Below are positions 11,610 to 21,865 of a stretch of DNA of 59,382 nt, piece by piece (the stretch's first letter is position 1; every line of letters starts with the position of its first letter). This DNA comes from Clostridium sp. D43t1_170807_H7 (GTDB lineage: Bacteria > Bacillota > Clostridia > Clostridiales > Clostridiaceae): assembly GCF_015555905.1 (NCBI RefSeq), contig NZ_JADNLK010000017.1, positions 1-59,382 of the forward strand. Reading direction: 5' to 3'. Both the position numbers and the translations under genes were made by a program. The notes under the pieces were generated by a model. That model ran no database searches, was not told the DNA's origin, and saw nothing but the letters and a program-made list of their open reading frames with translations.

Positions 11610-11639
11610 TTATCATATTTTCTAGGTGGTGAATAGGGT

Positions 11640-12263
11640 ATGAAAGTAATTGAAATGACTGGTAAAACAGTTGAGGAAGCTTTAAATCATGCGTTAAATG
11701 AGTTAAAGTTAACAAAAGATAAAGTCGATGTTGAAATAATTGATGAAGGTAGTAAGGGATTGTTTAATTTAATTGGTACAAAACCTGCTAAAATTAAGGT
11801 TACTACAAAACCAGACTCTTTAGATGATGCGAAAACATTTTTAGTTAATGTTTTAAACTCTATGAACATAGAGGCGGATATCGATATTAAAGAAGAAAAT
11901 GATCTTATTAAGATTAATTTAAGTGGAGCTAAAATGGGTCTAGTAATAGGTTATAGGGGTGAGACATTAGATTCACTTCAATATTTAGTTTCATTAGTAG
12001 TTAATAAGAATCATGATAATCCATATAAAAGAGTTGTTTTAGATGCAGAAAATTACAGACATAAAAGAGAAGAAACTTTAATAAAAGTAGCTCAAAAAAC
12101 TGCTTATAAAGTTAAAAAGTCTGGAAGGCCATATAAATTAGAACCTATGAATCCTTATGAAAGAAGAGTTATTCATTCAGCACTACAAGAATATACTGAT
12201 ATTAACACATATAGTGAAGGTGAAGAACCTTTCAGAAGAATTGTTATAAGCTTAAAAAAATAA
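11640..12263 (+). CDS. jag: RNA-binding protein Jag/KhpB
   Basis: 207-aa RNA-binding protein. It has an N-terminal Jag_N domain (residues 1–50), a KH domain (about 70–140, with the loop GYRGETLD) and a C-terminal R3H domain containing NYRHKREE and NPYERRVIHSAL. In Firmicutes, Jag/KhpB (EloR) works with KhpA in post-transcriptional control of cell elongation and sporulation. It is last in the rpmH cluster and is closed by a strong terminator. Confidence 0.95.
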   Translation: MKVIEMTGKTVEEALNHALNELKLTKDKVDVEIIDEGSKGLFNLIGTKPAKIKVTTKPDSLDDAKTFLVNVLNSMNIEADIDIKEENDLIKINLSGAKMGLVIGYRGETLDSLQYLVSLVVNKNHDNPYKRVVLDAENYRHKREETLIKVAQKTAYKVKKSGRPYKLEPMNPYERRVIHSALQEYTDINTYSEGEEPFRRIVISLKK

Positions 12264-12303
12264 TAAGAGAAAGCCTAAATTAGGCTTTCTCTTATTATTT
12301 TTT
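12262..12303 (+). terminator. Terminator after jag
   Basis: Stem AATAAGAGAAAGCCTA/TAGGCTTTCTCTTATT with a 3-nt loop followed by ATTTTTT. A very strong intrinsic terminator closing the rpmH–jag operon. Confidence 0.93.
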
Positions 12304-12309
12304 AGAATT

Positions 12310-12338
12310 TTGACTTATATAAAATTGTTTTGTAAAAT
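12310..12338 (+). promoter_or_regulatory. mnmE operon promoter
   Basis: TTGACT (12310–12315), 17-nt spacer and TAAAAT (12333–12338), directly after the jag terminator. It leaves a 5' leader of about 140 nt in which I see no clear structure. Confidence 0.65.
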
Positions 12339-12482
12339 GAATAATAGCGAAAATAGGGCATAAGAATTAAAAGAAGTAAATAAGGATAGAATTTAAATAT
12401 ACTTATTAATAAAAGTATTAATAATAGTGACAATTTTTAATGTAGAAATTTATCCACTTGTCACTAAAACTCGGAGGATAAA

Positions 12483-13862
12483 ATGAAAGAATTTGATACA
12501 ATATGTGCGATAGCTACGGCTTTAGGCGAAGGTGGTATCGCAATTATAAGAATATCTGGAGATAAAGCATTAGATATAGCATCAAAAATATTTAAAGCCA
12601 AGAATAATGATAATATAAAAAATATGAAACCTTATACAATGAAGTATGGTCATATATATGATATAGAAACTAATGATTTAATTGATGAAGTAATAATTAG
12701 TTTTATGAAAGGGCCAAGAAGTTTTACAGCAGAAGATACAATAGAAATAAACTGTCATGGTGGTGTAGTATCTACAAATAAGGTGCTAGAGGCTGTAATT
12801 AAAGCTGGTGCTAGACTAGCAGAGCCAGGAGAGTTCACTAAAAGAGCATTTTTAAATGGTAGAATAGACTTATCACAAGCTGAGGCAGTTATGGATATAA
12901 TAACAGCTAAGACAGACTTAGCAATGAAGTCTGCTTTAATGCAAAGTACAGGATATTTATCTAGAGAAATTAATAGATTAAGAGAATATATGTTAAATGT
13001 ATTAGCATTAGTTGAATTTGCAGTAGATTTTACAGAAGATGATGAGGAAGTAGATCCAAGTATTCCTTTAAAAGTTGGAGAAAGCTTAGAAAAAGCTATA
13101 AGTGAAATGAAAATTCTTTTAAAAGGGGCAGATGAAGGAAAACTTATTAGAGAAGGGTTAAGCCTTGCTATAGTTGGAAAGCCAAACGTAGGAAAATCAT
13201 CTTTATTAAATGCTTTATTAAGAGAAAAGAGGGCAATAGTAACTGATATTGCAGGGACTACAAGAGATATAATTGAAGAGTACATAAATTTAGATGGTAT
13301 TCCAGTTAAAATAATTGATACAGCAGGTATTAGAGAAACAGAAGATGTTGTTGAAAAGATTGGAGTAGAAAGATCTAGAGAAAAAATTCAAGAAGCTGAT
13401 TTAGTTTTATTAGTTCTTGATTCATCAAGGGAGTTAGATGATGAAGATAGAGAGATTATAGAGTCAGTTGGTGATAAAAAATGTATTGTTATATTAAACA
13501 AAATAGATTTAGAATCTAAAATTGATGAAAAGATGATAAATAGTTTTGAAAATATAATTAAAGTATCAGCTAAAGAAGAACTTGGATTAGGTGATTTAAA
13601 AGAAACAATAAAAGAGTTATTCTTTAGTGGAAAAATTGATACAGAAAGTTTAATAATATCTAATTCAAGACATAAGCAAGCGTTATTTAGAGCATTAGAA
13701 AATGCAGAAAATGCATTAAATAGAGTAAGAATGAATGAATATTTAGATTTAATATCTATTTTTGTAACATCATCTTTAAGAGCTCTAAATGAAATTACAG
13801 GAGATGAATTAGAAGAAGATTTAGTAAATAAAATATTTGGAGATTTCTGTGTAGGAAAGTAG
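12483..13862 (+). CDS. mnmE: tRNA modification GTPase MnmE
   Basis: 459-aa GTPase that, with MnmG, makes the cmnm5 modification at the wobble uridine of certain tRNAs. The N-terminal formyl-THF-binding domain starts [20 protein letters not shown]. The inserted G domain has G1 GKPNVGKSS (about 225), G3 DTAG and G4 NKID. The C-terminal FCVGK carries the catalytic Cys of the C[IVL]GK motif. It is 9 bp upstream of its partner mnmG. Confidence 0.98.
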   Translation: MKEFDTICAIATALGEGGIAIIRISGDKALDIASKIFKAKNNDNIKNMKPYTMKYGHIYDIETNDLIDEVIISFMKGPRSFTAEDTIEINCHGGVVSTNKVLEAVIKAGARLAEPGEFTKRAFLNGRIDLSQAEAVMDIITAKTDLAMKSALMQSTGYLSREINRLREYMLNVLALVEFAVDFTEDDEEVDPSIPLKVGESLEKAISEMKILLKGADEGKLIREGLSLAIVGKPNVGKSSLLNALLREKRAIVTDIAGTTRDIIEEYINLDGIPVKIIDTAGIRETEDVVEKIGVERSREKIQEADLVLLVLDSSRELDDEDREIIESVGDKKCIVILNKIDLESKIDEKMINSFENIIKVSAKEELGLGDLKETIKELFFSGKIDTESLIISNSRHKQALFRALENAENALNRVRMNEYLDLISIFVTSSLRALNEITGDELEEDLVNKIFGDFCVGK

Positions 13863-13871
13863 GAGTAGAAA

Positions 13872-15761
13872 ATGAGATATAATGCAGGAGAATACGACGT
13901 AATTGTAGTTGGTGCAGGGCATGCTGGATGTGAAGCAGGGCTTGCTTCAGCTAGAATGGGATTAAAGACATTAGTATGTACATTAAATCTTGATGCAATT
14001 GGTTTAATGCCTTGTAATCCTAATATAGGAGGTACAGCAAAAGGTCACTTAGTAAGAGAAGTTGACGCATTAGGTGGAGAAATGGGGGTAAATATTGACC
14101 ATACATTTATTCAATCAAGAATGTTAAATACATCTAAAGGACCAGCAGTACATTCTTTAAGAGCACAAGCTGATAGAAAAAAATATCAAAATAGAATGAA
14201 GAGTGTTCTAGAAAATCAAGAAAATTTAGAAGTTAGACAATTAGAAGTTGTTGATGTTGAAGTTGAAGAGGGAAAGGTTGTTGGAGTTTTAACTAAGAAC
14301 GGTGCTTTCTTTAAATGTAAAGCTGTAGTGTTAACAACAGGTACATATTTAAGAGCAAGAATAATAATTGGAGATGTAACTTATAATAGTGGTCCAAATG
14401 GATTAGCAGCAGCTAATGAGTTAACACAACACTTAATGGATCTTGGAATAGAAATGAGAAGATTTAAGACTGGAACTCCAGCAAGAATTAACAGAAGATC
14501 TGTAGATTTTTCAAAAATGATTGAACAACCTGGAGATAAAAAAATAGTTCCATTTTCATTTATGCATGACAATATAGATAGAGAACAAGTTTCTTGTTGG
14601 TTAACTTATACTAATGAAGAGACACATAATATTATAAAGGCAAATATAGATAGATCGCCTATGTATAATGGTAGTATTGAAGGGGTTGGACCAAGATACT
14701 GTCCATCTATAGAAGATAAAGTAATGAAATTCCCAGATAAAAATAGACATCAAATATTTGTAGAGCCAGAAGGCGAAGATACATTAGAAATGTATGTTGG
14801 AGGAATGTCATCATCATTACCAGAAGATGTTCAAGTAAAGATGTATAGAACATTAGAGGGATTAGAGAATGTAGAATTATTAAGAACTGCCTATGCTATA
14901 GAATATGATTCAATAGATCCAATGCAATTGAAACCAACGTTAGAGTTTAAAACAATAGAAGGTTTATACGGGGCAGGTCAGTTAAATGGTAGCTCTGGAT
15001 ATGAAGAAGCTGCTGCACAAGGAATTGTTGCAGGTATAAATGCTGCATTAAAGATTAAAGGTGAAGAGCCAATGATATTAACACGTTCTGATGCATATGT
15101 TGGTGTTTTAATTGATGATTTAGTAACTAAGGGCACTAATGAACCTTATAGAATGATGACATCTAGAGCGGAATACAGACTATTATTAAGACAAGATAAT
15201 GCCGATTTTAGATTAACTGAAATAGGAAGAAAAGTTGGTCTAGTAAGTGATGAGAGATATAATAGATTCTTAAATAGAAAGTCTAATATAGAAAATGAAG
15301 TTGAAAGACTAAAGAATTTACAGATAACTAATAAGAGAGAAAACAATGAATTTTTAGTATCACTTAATTCTACAGAGCTTAAGAAACCAATAAGTATGTA
15401 TGAATTAATTAAAAGACCAGAGTTAGATTATTTCATGTTAGCACCATTAGATTTAGAAAGACCAGAGTATACAGATGATATTGGTGAACAAGTTAACATT
15501 ATAGCTAAATATGAAGGATATATAGCTAGCCAATTAGATCAAGTTAAGCAGTTTAAAAAATTTGAGAAAAAGTTATTACCGGAAAATATAGATTATAGCG
15601 ATGTAAAAGGATTAAGAGTTGAGGCTATTCAGAAATTAAGTGCAATAAGACCAGTAAGTATAGGTCAGGCATCAAGAATATCTGGAGTATCTCCAGCTGA
15701 TATATCAGTTTTATTAATATATTTAGAACATCAATATAAGAAAAATAAGCAGGAGGATTAA
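13872..15761 (+). CDS. mnmG: tRNA uridine-5-carboxymethylaminomethyl modification enzyme MnmG
   Basis: 629-aa FAD protein, partner of MnmE. The N-terminal dinucleotide-binding motif is [18 protein letters not shown], followed by the family signature with [21 protein letters not shown] second signature (GYEEAAAQG) lies near residue 380, and the C-terminal helical domain for MnmE/tRNA binding follows. Length is normal. It is 2 bp upstream of rsmG, so mnmE-mnmG-rsmG form one operon. Confidence 0.98.
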   Translation: MRYNAGEYDVIVVGAGHAGCEAGLASARMGLKTLVCTLNLDAIGLMPCNPNIGGTAKGHLVREVDALGGEMGVNIDHTFIQSRMLNTSKGPAVHSLRAQADRKKYQNRMKSVLENQENLEVRQLEVVDVEVEEGKVVGVLTKNGAFFKCKAVVLTTGTYLRARIIIGDVTYNSGPNGLAAANELTQHLMDLGIEMRRFKTGTPARINRRSVDFSKMIEQPGDKKIVPFSFMHDNIDREQVSCWLTYTNEETHNIIKANIDRSPMYNGSIEGVGPRYCPSIEDKVMKFPDKNRHQIFVEPEGEDTLEMYVGGMSSSLPEDVQVKMYRTLEGLENVELLRTAYAIEYDSIDPMQLKPTLEFKTIEGLYGAGQLNGSSGYEEAAAQGIVAGINAALKIKGEEPMILTRSDAYVGVLIDDLVTKGTNEPYRMMTSRAEYRLLLRQDNADFRLTEIGRKVGLVSDERYNRFLNRKSNIENEVERLKNLQITNKRENNEFLVSLNSTELKKPISMYELIKRPELDYFMLAPLDLERPEYTDDIGEQVNIIAKYEGYIASQLDQVKQFKKFEKKLLPENIDYSDVKGLRVEAIQKLSAIRPVSIGQASRISGVSPADISVLLIYLEHQYKKNKQED

Positions 15762-15763
15762 AG

Positions 15764-16483
15764 ATGGAATTTTTTGAATTAATGAAAATAGCTTCAAATG
15801 ATGTTGGACTAGAATTTACAGAGCTACAATACGAGCAATTTATTAAATATATGAGACTTCTTCAAGAATGGAATGAAAAAATAAACTTAACTGCTATAAC
15901 AGAAGATGAAGAAGTTGTTAAAAAGCATTTTATAGATTGTATTAAGGCATTTAAGTCAGAGCAAATAAAAAGTGCTAAAACTATAATAGATGTTGGAACA
16001 GGAGCTGGTTTTCCAGGACTTCCAATTGCAATTATGAATCCAAATGTGGAAGTAACTCTTTTAGATTCTTTAAATAAAAGAATTAACTTTTTAAATCTTG
16101 TAGTTAGAGAGCTTGGTTTAAAGAATGTAAAAACAATTCATTCTAGAGCAGAAGACGGAGCTAGAAAACCAGAGTTAAGGGAAAAATTTGATGTTGCAAC
16201 ATCAAGAGCTGTAGCGAATATGGCAGTTTTATCAGAATTTTGTATGCCATATGTAAAAAAAGGCGGTTATTTTGTAGCATTAAAGGGACCTGCTATTGAT
16301 GAAGAACTTGAAAATGGAAGTAATGCCATAAAAATATTAGGTGGAGAATTACAAGGAATAATAGAGATATCTATTGAAGAAACTGATTTAAAACACAATA
16401 TAGTAGAGGTAAAGAAGGTAAAGAATTGTCCGAAAACTTACCCTAGAAAAGCAGGAACAGTTAATAAAAAGCCTTTACAATAG
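15764..16483 (+). CDS. rsmG: 16S rRNA (guanine-N7)-methyltransferase RsmG
   Basis: 239-aa SAM-dependent methyltransferase acting on the 530-loop guanine of 16S rRNA. The SAM-binding loop is [12 protein letters not shown] (about 77–88), followed by LLDSLNKRI and the conserved TSRAVANM region. The C-terminus is Lys-rich ([13 protein letters not shown]). Loss of this enzyme is known to give low-level streptomycin resistance; this copy looks intact. It is the last gene of the mnmEG operon. Confidence 0.97.
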   Translation: MEFFELMKIASNDVGLEFTELQYEQFIKYMRLLQEWNEKINLTAITEDEEVVKKHFIDCIKAFKSEQIKSAKTIIDVGTGAGFPGLPIAIMNPNVEVTLLDSLNKRINFLNLVVRELGLKNVKTIHSRAEDGARKPELREKFDVATSRAVANMAVLSEFCMPYVKKGGYFVALKGPAIDEELENGSNAIKILGGELQGIIEISIEETDLKHNIVEVKKVKNCPKTYPRKAGTVNKKPLQ

Positions 16484-16677
16484 TAGTGGAAAAAGGATAA
16501 AATTATTTTAATGGAAATAATATGAATTTATTATAAATATAATAAATAGATTAAGAATGTAACACTAAATATAAAATTACTTTAAAATAAGATATATAGA
16601 AATAAATAGTACAAATATTGTTGTTAAAATGTGGAATTAGTTGTTGGTCAACAAATTATGAGGGATGGTCGTACAGT

Positions 16678-17445
16678 ATGAATAAAGAAATAATGAACGT
16701 AAGGATTGATAGTATTTTTCCTAATACATATCAACCAAGAAAGTTTTTTAATGAAGAAGCACTAGATGAATTAAGCCAGTCAATAAAAGAACATGGTATA
16801 ATTCAACCTATTACTGTAAGAAAAATGGGAGAAAAATTTGAGTTAGTTGCTGGAGAAAGAAGATGGAGAGCTGCTAGGATGGCAGAGCTTGAAGTTGTAC
16901 CGTGCAATATAATTGAAATTACGGACACTCAATCAGCAGAAATTGCATTATTAGAAAATTTACAACGAGAAGATTTAAACTTTATGGAAGAAGCTGAGGC
17001 ATATTATAACTTAATTAATGATCATAAGTTTACTCAAGAGGAATTAGCTAAAAGAATGGGTAAAAAACAATCTACTATAGCTAATAAATTAAGATTACTT
17101 AAGCTAAGTGAAAAGGTAAGAATATTATGTCTTGAAAACAACCTAACAGAAAGACATGCAAGAGCATTATTGAGTTTACCAGAAGAACAGTTACAATTAA
17201 AAGTTGTAAAAAAGGTAATAGCAAATTCTTTAAATGTAAAAAAGACAGAAGAGTTAATTAATACAGAATTATTAAAGTTGGCTGGCGAACAAATGAAAAA
17301 GAGAAAAGGAAAAGGTGTTTTACCTGGAAAGTTGTATGTTAATACTATAAAGCAAGTATTAAGTAAATTTAATATTCCAGCAGAATACAAACTTCAAGAT
17401 AAAGAAGAATGTATTGAGATAACAGTTTCTATCCCTAAAAAATAA
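16678..17445 (+). CDS. noc: Nucleoid occlusion protein Noc
   Basis: 255-aa ParB-like protein, taken from the ATG at 16678; the 20 upstream open codons look non-coding. It has an N-terminal ParB/CTPase domain with VAGERRWRAARMAE and LLENLQREDLNFMEEAEAY, and then a helix-turn-helix (FTQEELAKRMGKKQSTIANK). Noc binds DNA sites, spreads with CTP and blocks septation over the nucleoid. It resembles Spo0J at 18380, but its position between rsmG and soj is the classical one for noc. Its own terminator separates it from soj. Confidence 0.92.
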   Translation: MNKEIMNVRIDSIFPNTYQPRKFFNEEALDELSQSIKEHGIIQPITVRKMGEKFELVAGERRWRAARMAELEVVPCNIIEITDTQSAEIALLENLQREDLNFMEEAEAYYNLINDHKFTQEELAKRMGKKQSTIANKLRLLKLSEKVRILCLENNLTERHARALLSLPEEQLQLKVVKKVIANSLNVKKTEELINTELLKLAGEQMKKRKGKGVLPGKLYVNTIKQVLSKFNIPAEYKLQDKEECIEITVSIPKK

Positions 17446-17453
17446 ATAAAAAA

Positions 17454-17479
17454 AAGCACTCAAAAGAGTGCTTTTTTTT
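17454..17479 (+). terminator. noc terminator
   Basis: AAGCACTC-aaaa-GAGTGCTT hairpin followed by a run of T. It ends one base before parS site 1. Confidence 0.93.
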
Positions 17480-17480
17480 A

Positions 17481-17496
17481 TGTTTCACGTGAAACA
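17481..17496. other. parS: parS site 1
   Basis: Perfect 16-bp palindrome TGTTTCACGTGAAACA, the Spo0J/ParB nucleation site, in the gap between noc and soj. ParB-CTP clamps load here and spread; SMC is recruited to the origin region. Confidence 0.97.
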
Positions 17497-17604
17497 TTTA
17501 TACAAAATTTACTTTAAATTTAGTGTGCCTACCTTTAATTATTATAGAAAAATATATATAATATAAATATGGGAAGGGGGTGGAGTCCTAAAATAGGGCT
17601 TTAT

Positions 17605-18366
17605 ATGAAAAAGATATGTATTTTTAATCAAAAGGGTGGAGTAGGAAAAACTACTACTAATATTAACTTATGTGCTTATTTAGCAATGGAAGGCTATAAA
17701 GTATTGACAATCGATATTGATCCACAGGGAAATACAACAAGTGGATTTGGAATAGATAAAAGAAATTTAGACTATTCTATGTATGATGTACTTACAGCCA
17801 ATGTACCGTTGAAAGATGTTATTATAAAAAGTGAATTAATTACTAATTTATACATAGCACCATCGACTATGGAATTAGCAGGTGCAGAAGTTGAGATAAT
17901 TGGTGTAAAAGATAGGGAGACTATACTTTTAAGAGAAATTACATCTATACAAGATCAATATGATTTTATATTTATAGATTGTCCACCTTCATTAGGGGTT
18001 TTGACAATTAATGCTTTGACAGCAGTAGATTCTGTATTAATACCTATACAGTGTGAGTTTTATGCATTAGAAGGTGTAGGACAATTAATTAATACGGTAC
18101 AATTAGTTAAAAAATCATTAAATAAGGCATTGGATATAGAGGGCGTAGTTATGACTATGTATGATTATAGAACTAATTTAAGTAATGAAGTATATGAAGA
18201 AGCAAAAAAATTCTTTAATGATAAAGTATATAAAACAACTATTGCTAGAAATATAAGATTGGCAGAAGCGCCAAGCTTTGGTTTACCAATTATGCTTTAT
18301 GATGAAAAGTGTAAGGGTGCAGATGCTTATAAGCGTTTTGCAAAAGAATTTTTAAGTAAGCAGTAG
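17605..18366 (+). CDS. soj: Chromosome partitioning ATPase Soj/ParA
   Basis: 253-aa Walker-type ATPase. The start is the ATG at 17605, giving MKKICIFNQKGGVGKTTTN with the deviant Walker A containing the signature Lys (KGGVGKT). Upstream in-frame codons overlap the purine-rich leader. Further motifs are DIDPQGN and IDCPPSLG. Soj binds DNA as an ATP dimer, is regulated by Spo0J, and in Bacillus also controls DnaA. It is 13 bp upstream of spo0J, with parS sites on both sides of the pair. Confidence 0.97.
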   Translation: MKKICIFNQKGGVGKTTTNINLCAYLAMEGYKVLTIDIDPQGNTTSGFGIDKRNLDYSMYDVLTANVPLKDVIIKSELITNLYIAPSTMELAGAEVEIIGVKDRETILLREITSIQDQYDFIFIDCPPSLGVLTINALTAVDSVLIPIQCEFYALEGVGQLINTVQLVKKSLNKALDIEGVVMTMYDYRTNLSNEVYEEAKKFFNDKVYKTTIARNIRLAEAPSFGLPIMLYDEKCKGADAYKRFAKEFLSKQ

Positions 18367-18379
18367 GAGAGATAAAGAT

Positions 18380-19270
18380 ATGAGTAAAAAATTTGGATTA
18401 GGTAAAGGTCTAAATGCTCTTATACCAGAAGATACTATTTTAAGTACATTAGATACTAAGTTAGAAAAGACAGATGATGATAGAGCAAAAGGTTCTATAT
18501 CAATAGATATCAATTTAATTAAGAGTAATGAAGAGCAACCAAGAAAATCTTTTGATGATGAAAAAATATTAGAGTTAGCAGAATCAATTAGAAGTAATGG
18601 AATAATACAACCATTAGTATTAAAGAAAGTTGATAATGAATATATTATTGTAGCAGGAGAAAGAAGATGGAGAGCTGCTAAGTCAATTGGACTTAAAGAG
18701 GTACCTGCAATAATAATGAATTTAACTGAAAAGCAAATTTTAGAAATATCATTAATTGAAAATATTCAAAGGGAAGATTTGAATTCTATTGAAGAAGCAT
18801 TGGCATATAAAAAATTAATAAATGATTTTAATTTAACACAAGAGGAACTAAGCAAAAGAATAGGAAAGTCACGTGTTACAATAACTAATACTTTAAGATT
18901 ATTAAATCTTAGCGAAGACGTTCAACAATATATTATTGAGGGCGTAATATCAGAAGGTCATGGTAGAGCTTTATTGGGAATAACTGATAGTAAGGTTCAA
19001 TGTGAATTAGCACAAAATGTTATTGATGATAAATTATCAGTAAGGGAATTAGAGCTTTTAATAAGAAAGTTAAAGACTAGTAATACAAGAACTAAATCAA
19101 AGCCAGCAGCAAATGAGAGTAACCCATATTACAAGGATATAACTTATAAGTTAGAAAATTATTTTGGAACTAAGGTAAATATAACAAATAAAAATAATAA
19201 GGGTAAGATAGAGATTGAATACTACTCTGAAGAGGATTTACAAAGAATATTAGAAATAATTAATTTATAA
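18380..19270 (+). CDS. spo0J: Chromosome partitioning protein ParB/Spo0J
   Basis: 296-aa ParB CTPase. The N-terminus KKFGLGKGLNALIPE is the Soj-stimulating peptide typical of ParB. The CTP-binding motifs VAGERRWRAAKS and LIENIQREDLNSIEEALAY are followed by a helix-turn-helix (LTQEELSKRIGKSRVTITN) and a C-terminal dimerisation domain. It binds the parS sites at 17481 and 19273. The HTH and CTP motifs are close to those of Noc upstream, in line with their shared origin. Confidence 0.97.
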   Translation: MSKKFGLGKGLNALIPEDTILSTLDTKLEKTDDDRAKGSISIDINLIKSNEEQPRKSFDDEKILELAESIRSNGIIQPLVLKKVDNEYIIVAGERRWRAAKSIGLKEVPAIIMNLTEKQILEISLIENIQREDLNSIEEALAYKKLINDFNLTQEELSKRIGKSRVTITNTLRLLNLSEDVQQYIIEGVISEGHGRALLGITDSKVQCELAQNVIDDKLSVRELELLIRKLKTSNTRTKSKPAANESNPYYKDITYKLENYFGTKVNITNKNNKGKIEIEYYSEEDLQRILEIINL

Positions 19271-19272
19271 AA

Positions 19273-19288
19273 TGTTTCACGTGAAACA
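19273..19288. other. parS: parS site 2
   Basis: A second perfect TGTTTCACGTGAAACA, 2 bp after the spo0J stop codon. It lies in the leader of the next gene, so ParB loading here could affect that gene. Confidence 0.97.
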
Positions 19289-19308
19289 TTTGAAGGGAAG
19301 TAGCATAA

Positions 19309-19812
19309 ATGGACAGCATAATAAATATGATTAATGAATATTCAATCTTCATAATAATAGGATTAGCAATAATAACGTTATTACTTTTTATAATTACAAT
19401 AGTATTATTAGCATCTGTAAAAAAATTAGAAAAGAAATATAGAAAGATGATGCGAGGCGTTAACAATAAGAATTTAGAGCAAATGCTTAGTGATAATCTA
19501 GATAATATTGAAAAAGCATTAAATAAATCACAAGAAGCAGTTGATGAATGTAAAAATATTTCACAAGAATTAAAAGGTTGTGTTAACAAAGTTGCTATAA
19601 TGAGATATAAGGCTTTTGAAGATGTAGGTAGTGACTTAAGCTTTTCAATTGCAATATTAGATTCATATAACGATGGTGTTATTATAACTGGAATATATTC
19701 TAGACATGATAGCACTACATATGCTAAACCAATAGATAAAGGAATATCAAGATATGATTTATCTGAGGAAGAGTTACATGTTTTAAATGAGGCTATTAAT
19801 AGTAAAAACTAG
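19309..19812 (+). CDS. DUF4446 family membrane protein
   Basis: 167-aa protein with one N-terminal transmembrane helix (about residues 12–36), a coiled-coil-prone basic/acidic stretch (KKLEKKYRKMMRG… to about 95) and a C-terminal globular part with RYKAFEDVGSDLSFSIAILD. This matches DUF4446, a family of unknown function repeatedly found just after spo0J in Clostridia. The predicted topology puts the C-terminus in the cytoplasm. It has its own GAAGGGAAG Shine-Dalgarno and sits 20 bp after parS site 2. Confidence 0.85.
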   Translation: MDSIINMINEYSIFIIIGLAIITLLLFIITIVLLASVKKLEKKYRKMMRGVNNKNLEQMLSDNLDNIEKALNKSQEAVDECKNISQELKGCVNKVAIMRYKAFEDVGSDLSFSIAILDSYNDGVIITGIYSRHDSTTYAKPIDKGISRYDLSEEELHVLNEAINSKN

Positions 19813-19817
19813 ATAAT

Positions 19818-19853
19818 AAAAAGTGCGGTTATTTTAAATAACCGCATTTTTTT
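19818..19853. terminator. Bidirectional terminator
   Basis: AAAAAGTGCGGTTATT-ttaa-AATAACCGCATTTTTTT. A-rich and T-rich flanks allow use by the DUF4446 gene (+) and yyaC (-), which converge here. Confidence 0.93.
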
Positions 19854-19889
19854 GTTAATAATGCTTAAAAAATTAAGTACAGTAAACTT

Positions 19890-20462
19890 TTAATCAGAAG
19901 ATATTAAGGTGTTGTTTGATAAAGCTTTACTTATAAAATAAGTTATAGCATTTGAAATACAATCAGCTAGAGACATGACAACAAATAATCTAGTATTTTG
20001 TAACATCATGAAGTCTAAGTTACCAGATATGTTAACTACACCTTTTATATTCATTTCACCTACTTCTGGTAAATCCTTATCTAAGGCTAATCCAGGATGA
20101 AGAGGAGAATCTTCAACAAAAACTTTTCCTATATTTTGGACATTTCCAAGAGACGCATCTATTCCAATAATAAAGGGATGTATAAAATTAGATTCAATTT
20201 TATTTAAAACTTTAGATAAATTAATAGAATGAACAGGATATTCTAAAGAGCCATAGATATAAATATTTTTCCTTTCAATATTTTTAAGTTTATATCCAAT
20301 TAGGGGACCTAATGAATCACCAGTGGCCCTATCAGTTCCGATACATAAGAATACTATCGGTCTATTTTCTATAAAAATATCTTTAAGTTTTATATATAAA
20401 TATTCCCCTAATTCATGAGAAGAATTAGGGGATAATGAATCTACAAAAAAACAATTATCCAT
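19890..20462 (-). CDS. yyaC: Sporulation protein YyaC
   Basis: 190-aa protein of the YyaC/DUF1256 family, related to the germination protease GPR and the HybD-like fold. The core PIVFLCIGTDRATGDSLGPL and the later GIDASLGNVQNIGKVFV are diagnostic. Other parts include HPGLALDKDLPEVGEMNIKG. In Bacillus the gene is in the sporulation sigma regulon. It converges with the spo0J-linked gene. Its presence supports a spore-forming host. Confidence 0.93.
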   Translation of the reverse strand: MDNCFFVDSLSPNSSHELGEYLYIKLKDIFIENRPIVFLCIGTDRATGDSLGPLIGYKLKNIERKNIYIYGSLEYPVHSINLSKVLNKIESNFIHPFIIGIDASLGNVQNIGKVFVEDSPLHPGLALDKDLPEVGEMNIKGVVNISGNLDFMMLQNTRLFVVMSLADCISNAITYFISKALSNNTLISSD

Positions 20463-20524
20463 GTCATAACCTCCTTATTGAAAGTATCGACAAGAATAAA
20501 ATAACTTATTCACCAGTAGAAAAT

Positions 20525-21682
20525 TTACTTATAAATTGAATTTATTTTATTTAAAGAATCTATAGTGTATTTAATTTCTTCTAATGTATTAAAGTAACCT
20601 AAACTAAGTCTAACAGTTCCATTAGGATAAGTACCTATAGTTTTATGAGCTAATGGAGCACAATGTAATCCACTTCTATTGCTAATATTGAAATCAGATT
20701 CTAAAATATAAGATAACTCGCTAATATCTAATTTAGAATGAGTTATTGATACGCAAGATGTTGCAGCTTTTCTGTCTAAAGCACCGCTTATTGTATAGTT
20801 AGGCATATTAAGAATTTCAGCTATTAAATAAGATCTTAAATAGCTATTATGTTCATAAATTGTATTTAAACCTTCAGATTTAATAAATTTTATTGCTTCA
20901 TATAATCCTATTATTCCTGGAATATTTAATGTTCCAGATTCAAATTTATCTGGCAAGAAATTAGGTTGAGTTAAAGAATGAGATAAACTACCGGTACCAC
21001 CAAGAATTAATGGATCGCAGATTTCGTTCAATTTATCATCAATAATAAAACCACCTATTCCTTGAGGTCCTAGTAGACTCTTATGTCCAGTAAATGCTAA
21101 AGCGCTTAAGGATAAATCTTTAAAGTTAATATCCAGTACACCAGCACTTTGAGCGCTATCTAATATGAAGAATATACCAAGTTGTTTACATAAGTCACCT
21201 ATTTGCTTAATTGGTTGAATAGAGCCTACAACATTTGAGGCGTGAGTCATAACTATTAATTTGGTATTTGATTTAATCAAATTTTTTATATCATTTACAT
21301 CTACTATTCCAATTTTATTTGCTTCAACTATATCTAAATCTATATTTAATGTATTTTTCAAGTTATATAGAGGTCTAATAACTGAATTATGTTCCATAGA
21401 GGAAGTAATTATATGATCACCTGATTTTATTACACCATTTAATAAAATGTTTAATGATGATGTGATATTGTTTGTAAATATTACGTTTTCAGGTTTATCA
21501 TAATTAAAAAAATTACAGATTTCTTCCCTAGCCATATATAATGATCTATTTGCTTCTAATGCATTAGAATGATTTGATCTTCCTGGGTTACCTCCCACAT
21601 TTGTTAGGTAGTTATATATTGAATCGGCTACAATTTTTGGCTTTGGAAATGATGTACTTCCGTTATCTAAATATACCTTCAT
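20525..21682 (-). CDS. Class V aminotransferase, cysteine desulfurase family
   Basis: 385-aa PLP enzyme of the NifS/CsdB-like family. It starts MKVYLDNGSTSFPKP; the PLP Lys is in ALAFTGHKSLLGPQG (about residue 200). A GVLDINFKDLS segment precedes it, and the C-terminal SGLHCAPLAHKTIGTYPNG carries the candidate persulfide-forming Cys. Members release sulfur or selenium from cysteine/selenocysteine; the exact acceptor cannot be told from sequence. It is 62 bp upstream of yyaC on the same strand and divergent from a DUF3343 gene, a family often found beside such desulfurases. Confidence 0.9.
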   Translation of the reverse strand: MKVYLDNGSTSFPKPKIVADSIYNYLTNVGGNPGRSNHSNALEANRSLYMAREEICNFFNYDKPENVIFTNNITSSLNILLNGVIKSGDHIITSSMEHNSVIRPLYNLKNTLNIDLDIVEANKIGIVDVNDIKNLIKSNTKLIVMTHASNVVGSIQPIKQIGDLCKQLGIFFILDSAQSAGVLDINFKDLSLSALAFTGHKSLLGPQGIGGFIIDDKLNEICDPLILGGTGSLSHSLTQPNFLPDKFESGTLNIPGIIGLYEAIKFIKSEGLNTIYEHNSYLRSYLIAEILNMPNYTISGALDRKAATSCVSITHSKLDISELSYILESDFNISNRSGLHCAPLAHKTIGTYPNGTVRLSLGYFNTLEEIKYTIDSLNKINSIYK

Positions 21683-21865
21683 TATTTTCTCCTTTTATAT
21701 ACACGTAAAATATTGCTTCTTATATTATAATAAAATAAATAAAATTGCAATAAACTATTAGAAAAATATGTAATTTTAAAATAGTAATATTTAATATATT
21801 TATTAAAAAATAAAAATATATATAATATAATTATTATATATAATTTGAGGGAGGAAATAGAAAAC

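Noticed and set aside
12755..13285. 176-codon minus-strand open frame inside mnmE
   Set aside because: Antisense shadow of a strongly conserved gene; Ser/Ile-rich nonsense product and no Shine-Dalgarno.
16618..16677. Extended N-terminus for Noc
   Set aside because: The 20 extra codons lack a ribosome-binding site and family similarity; the ATG at 16678 gives the typical Noc start.
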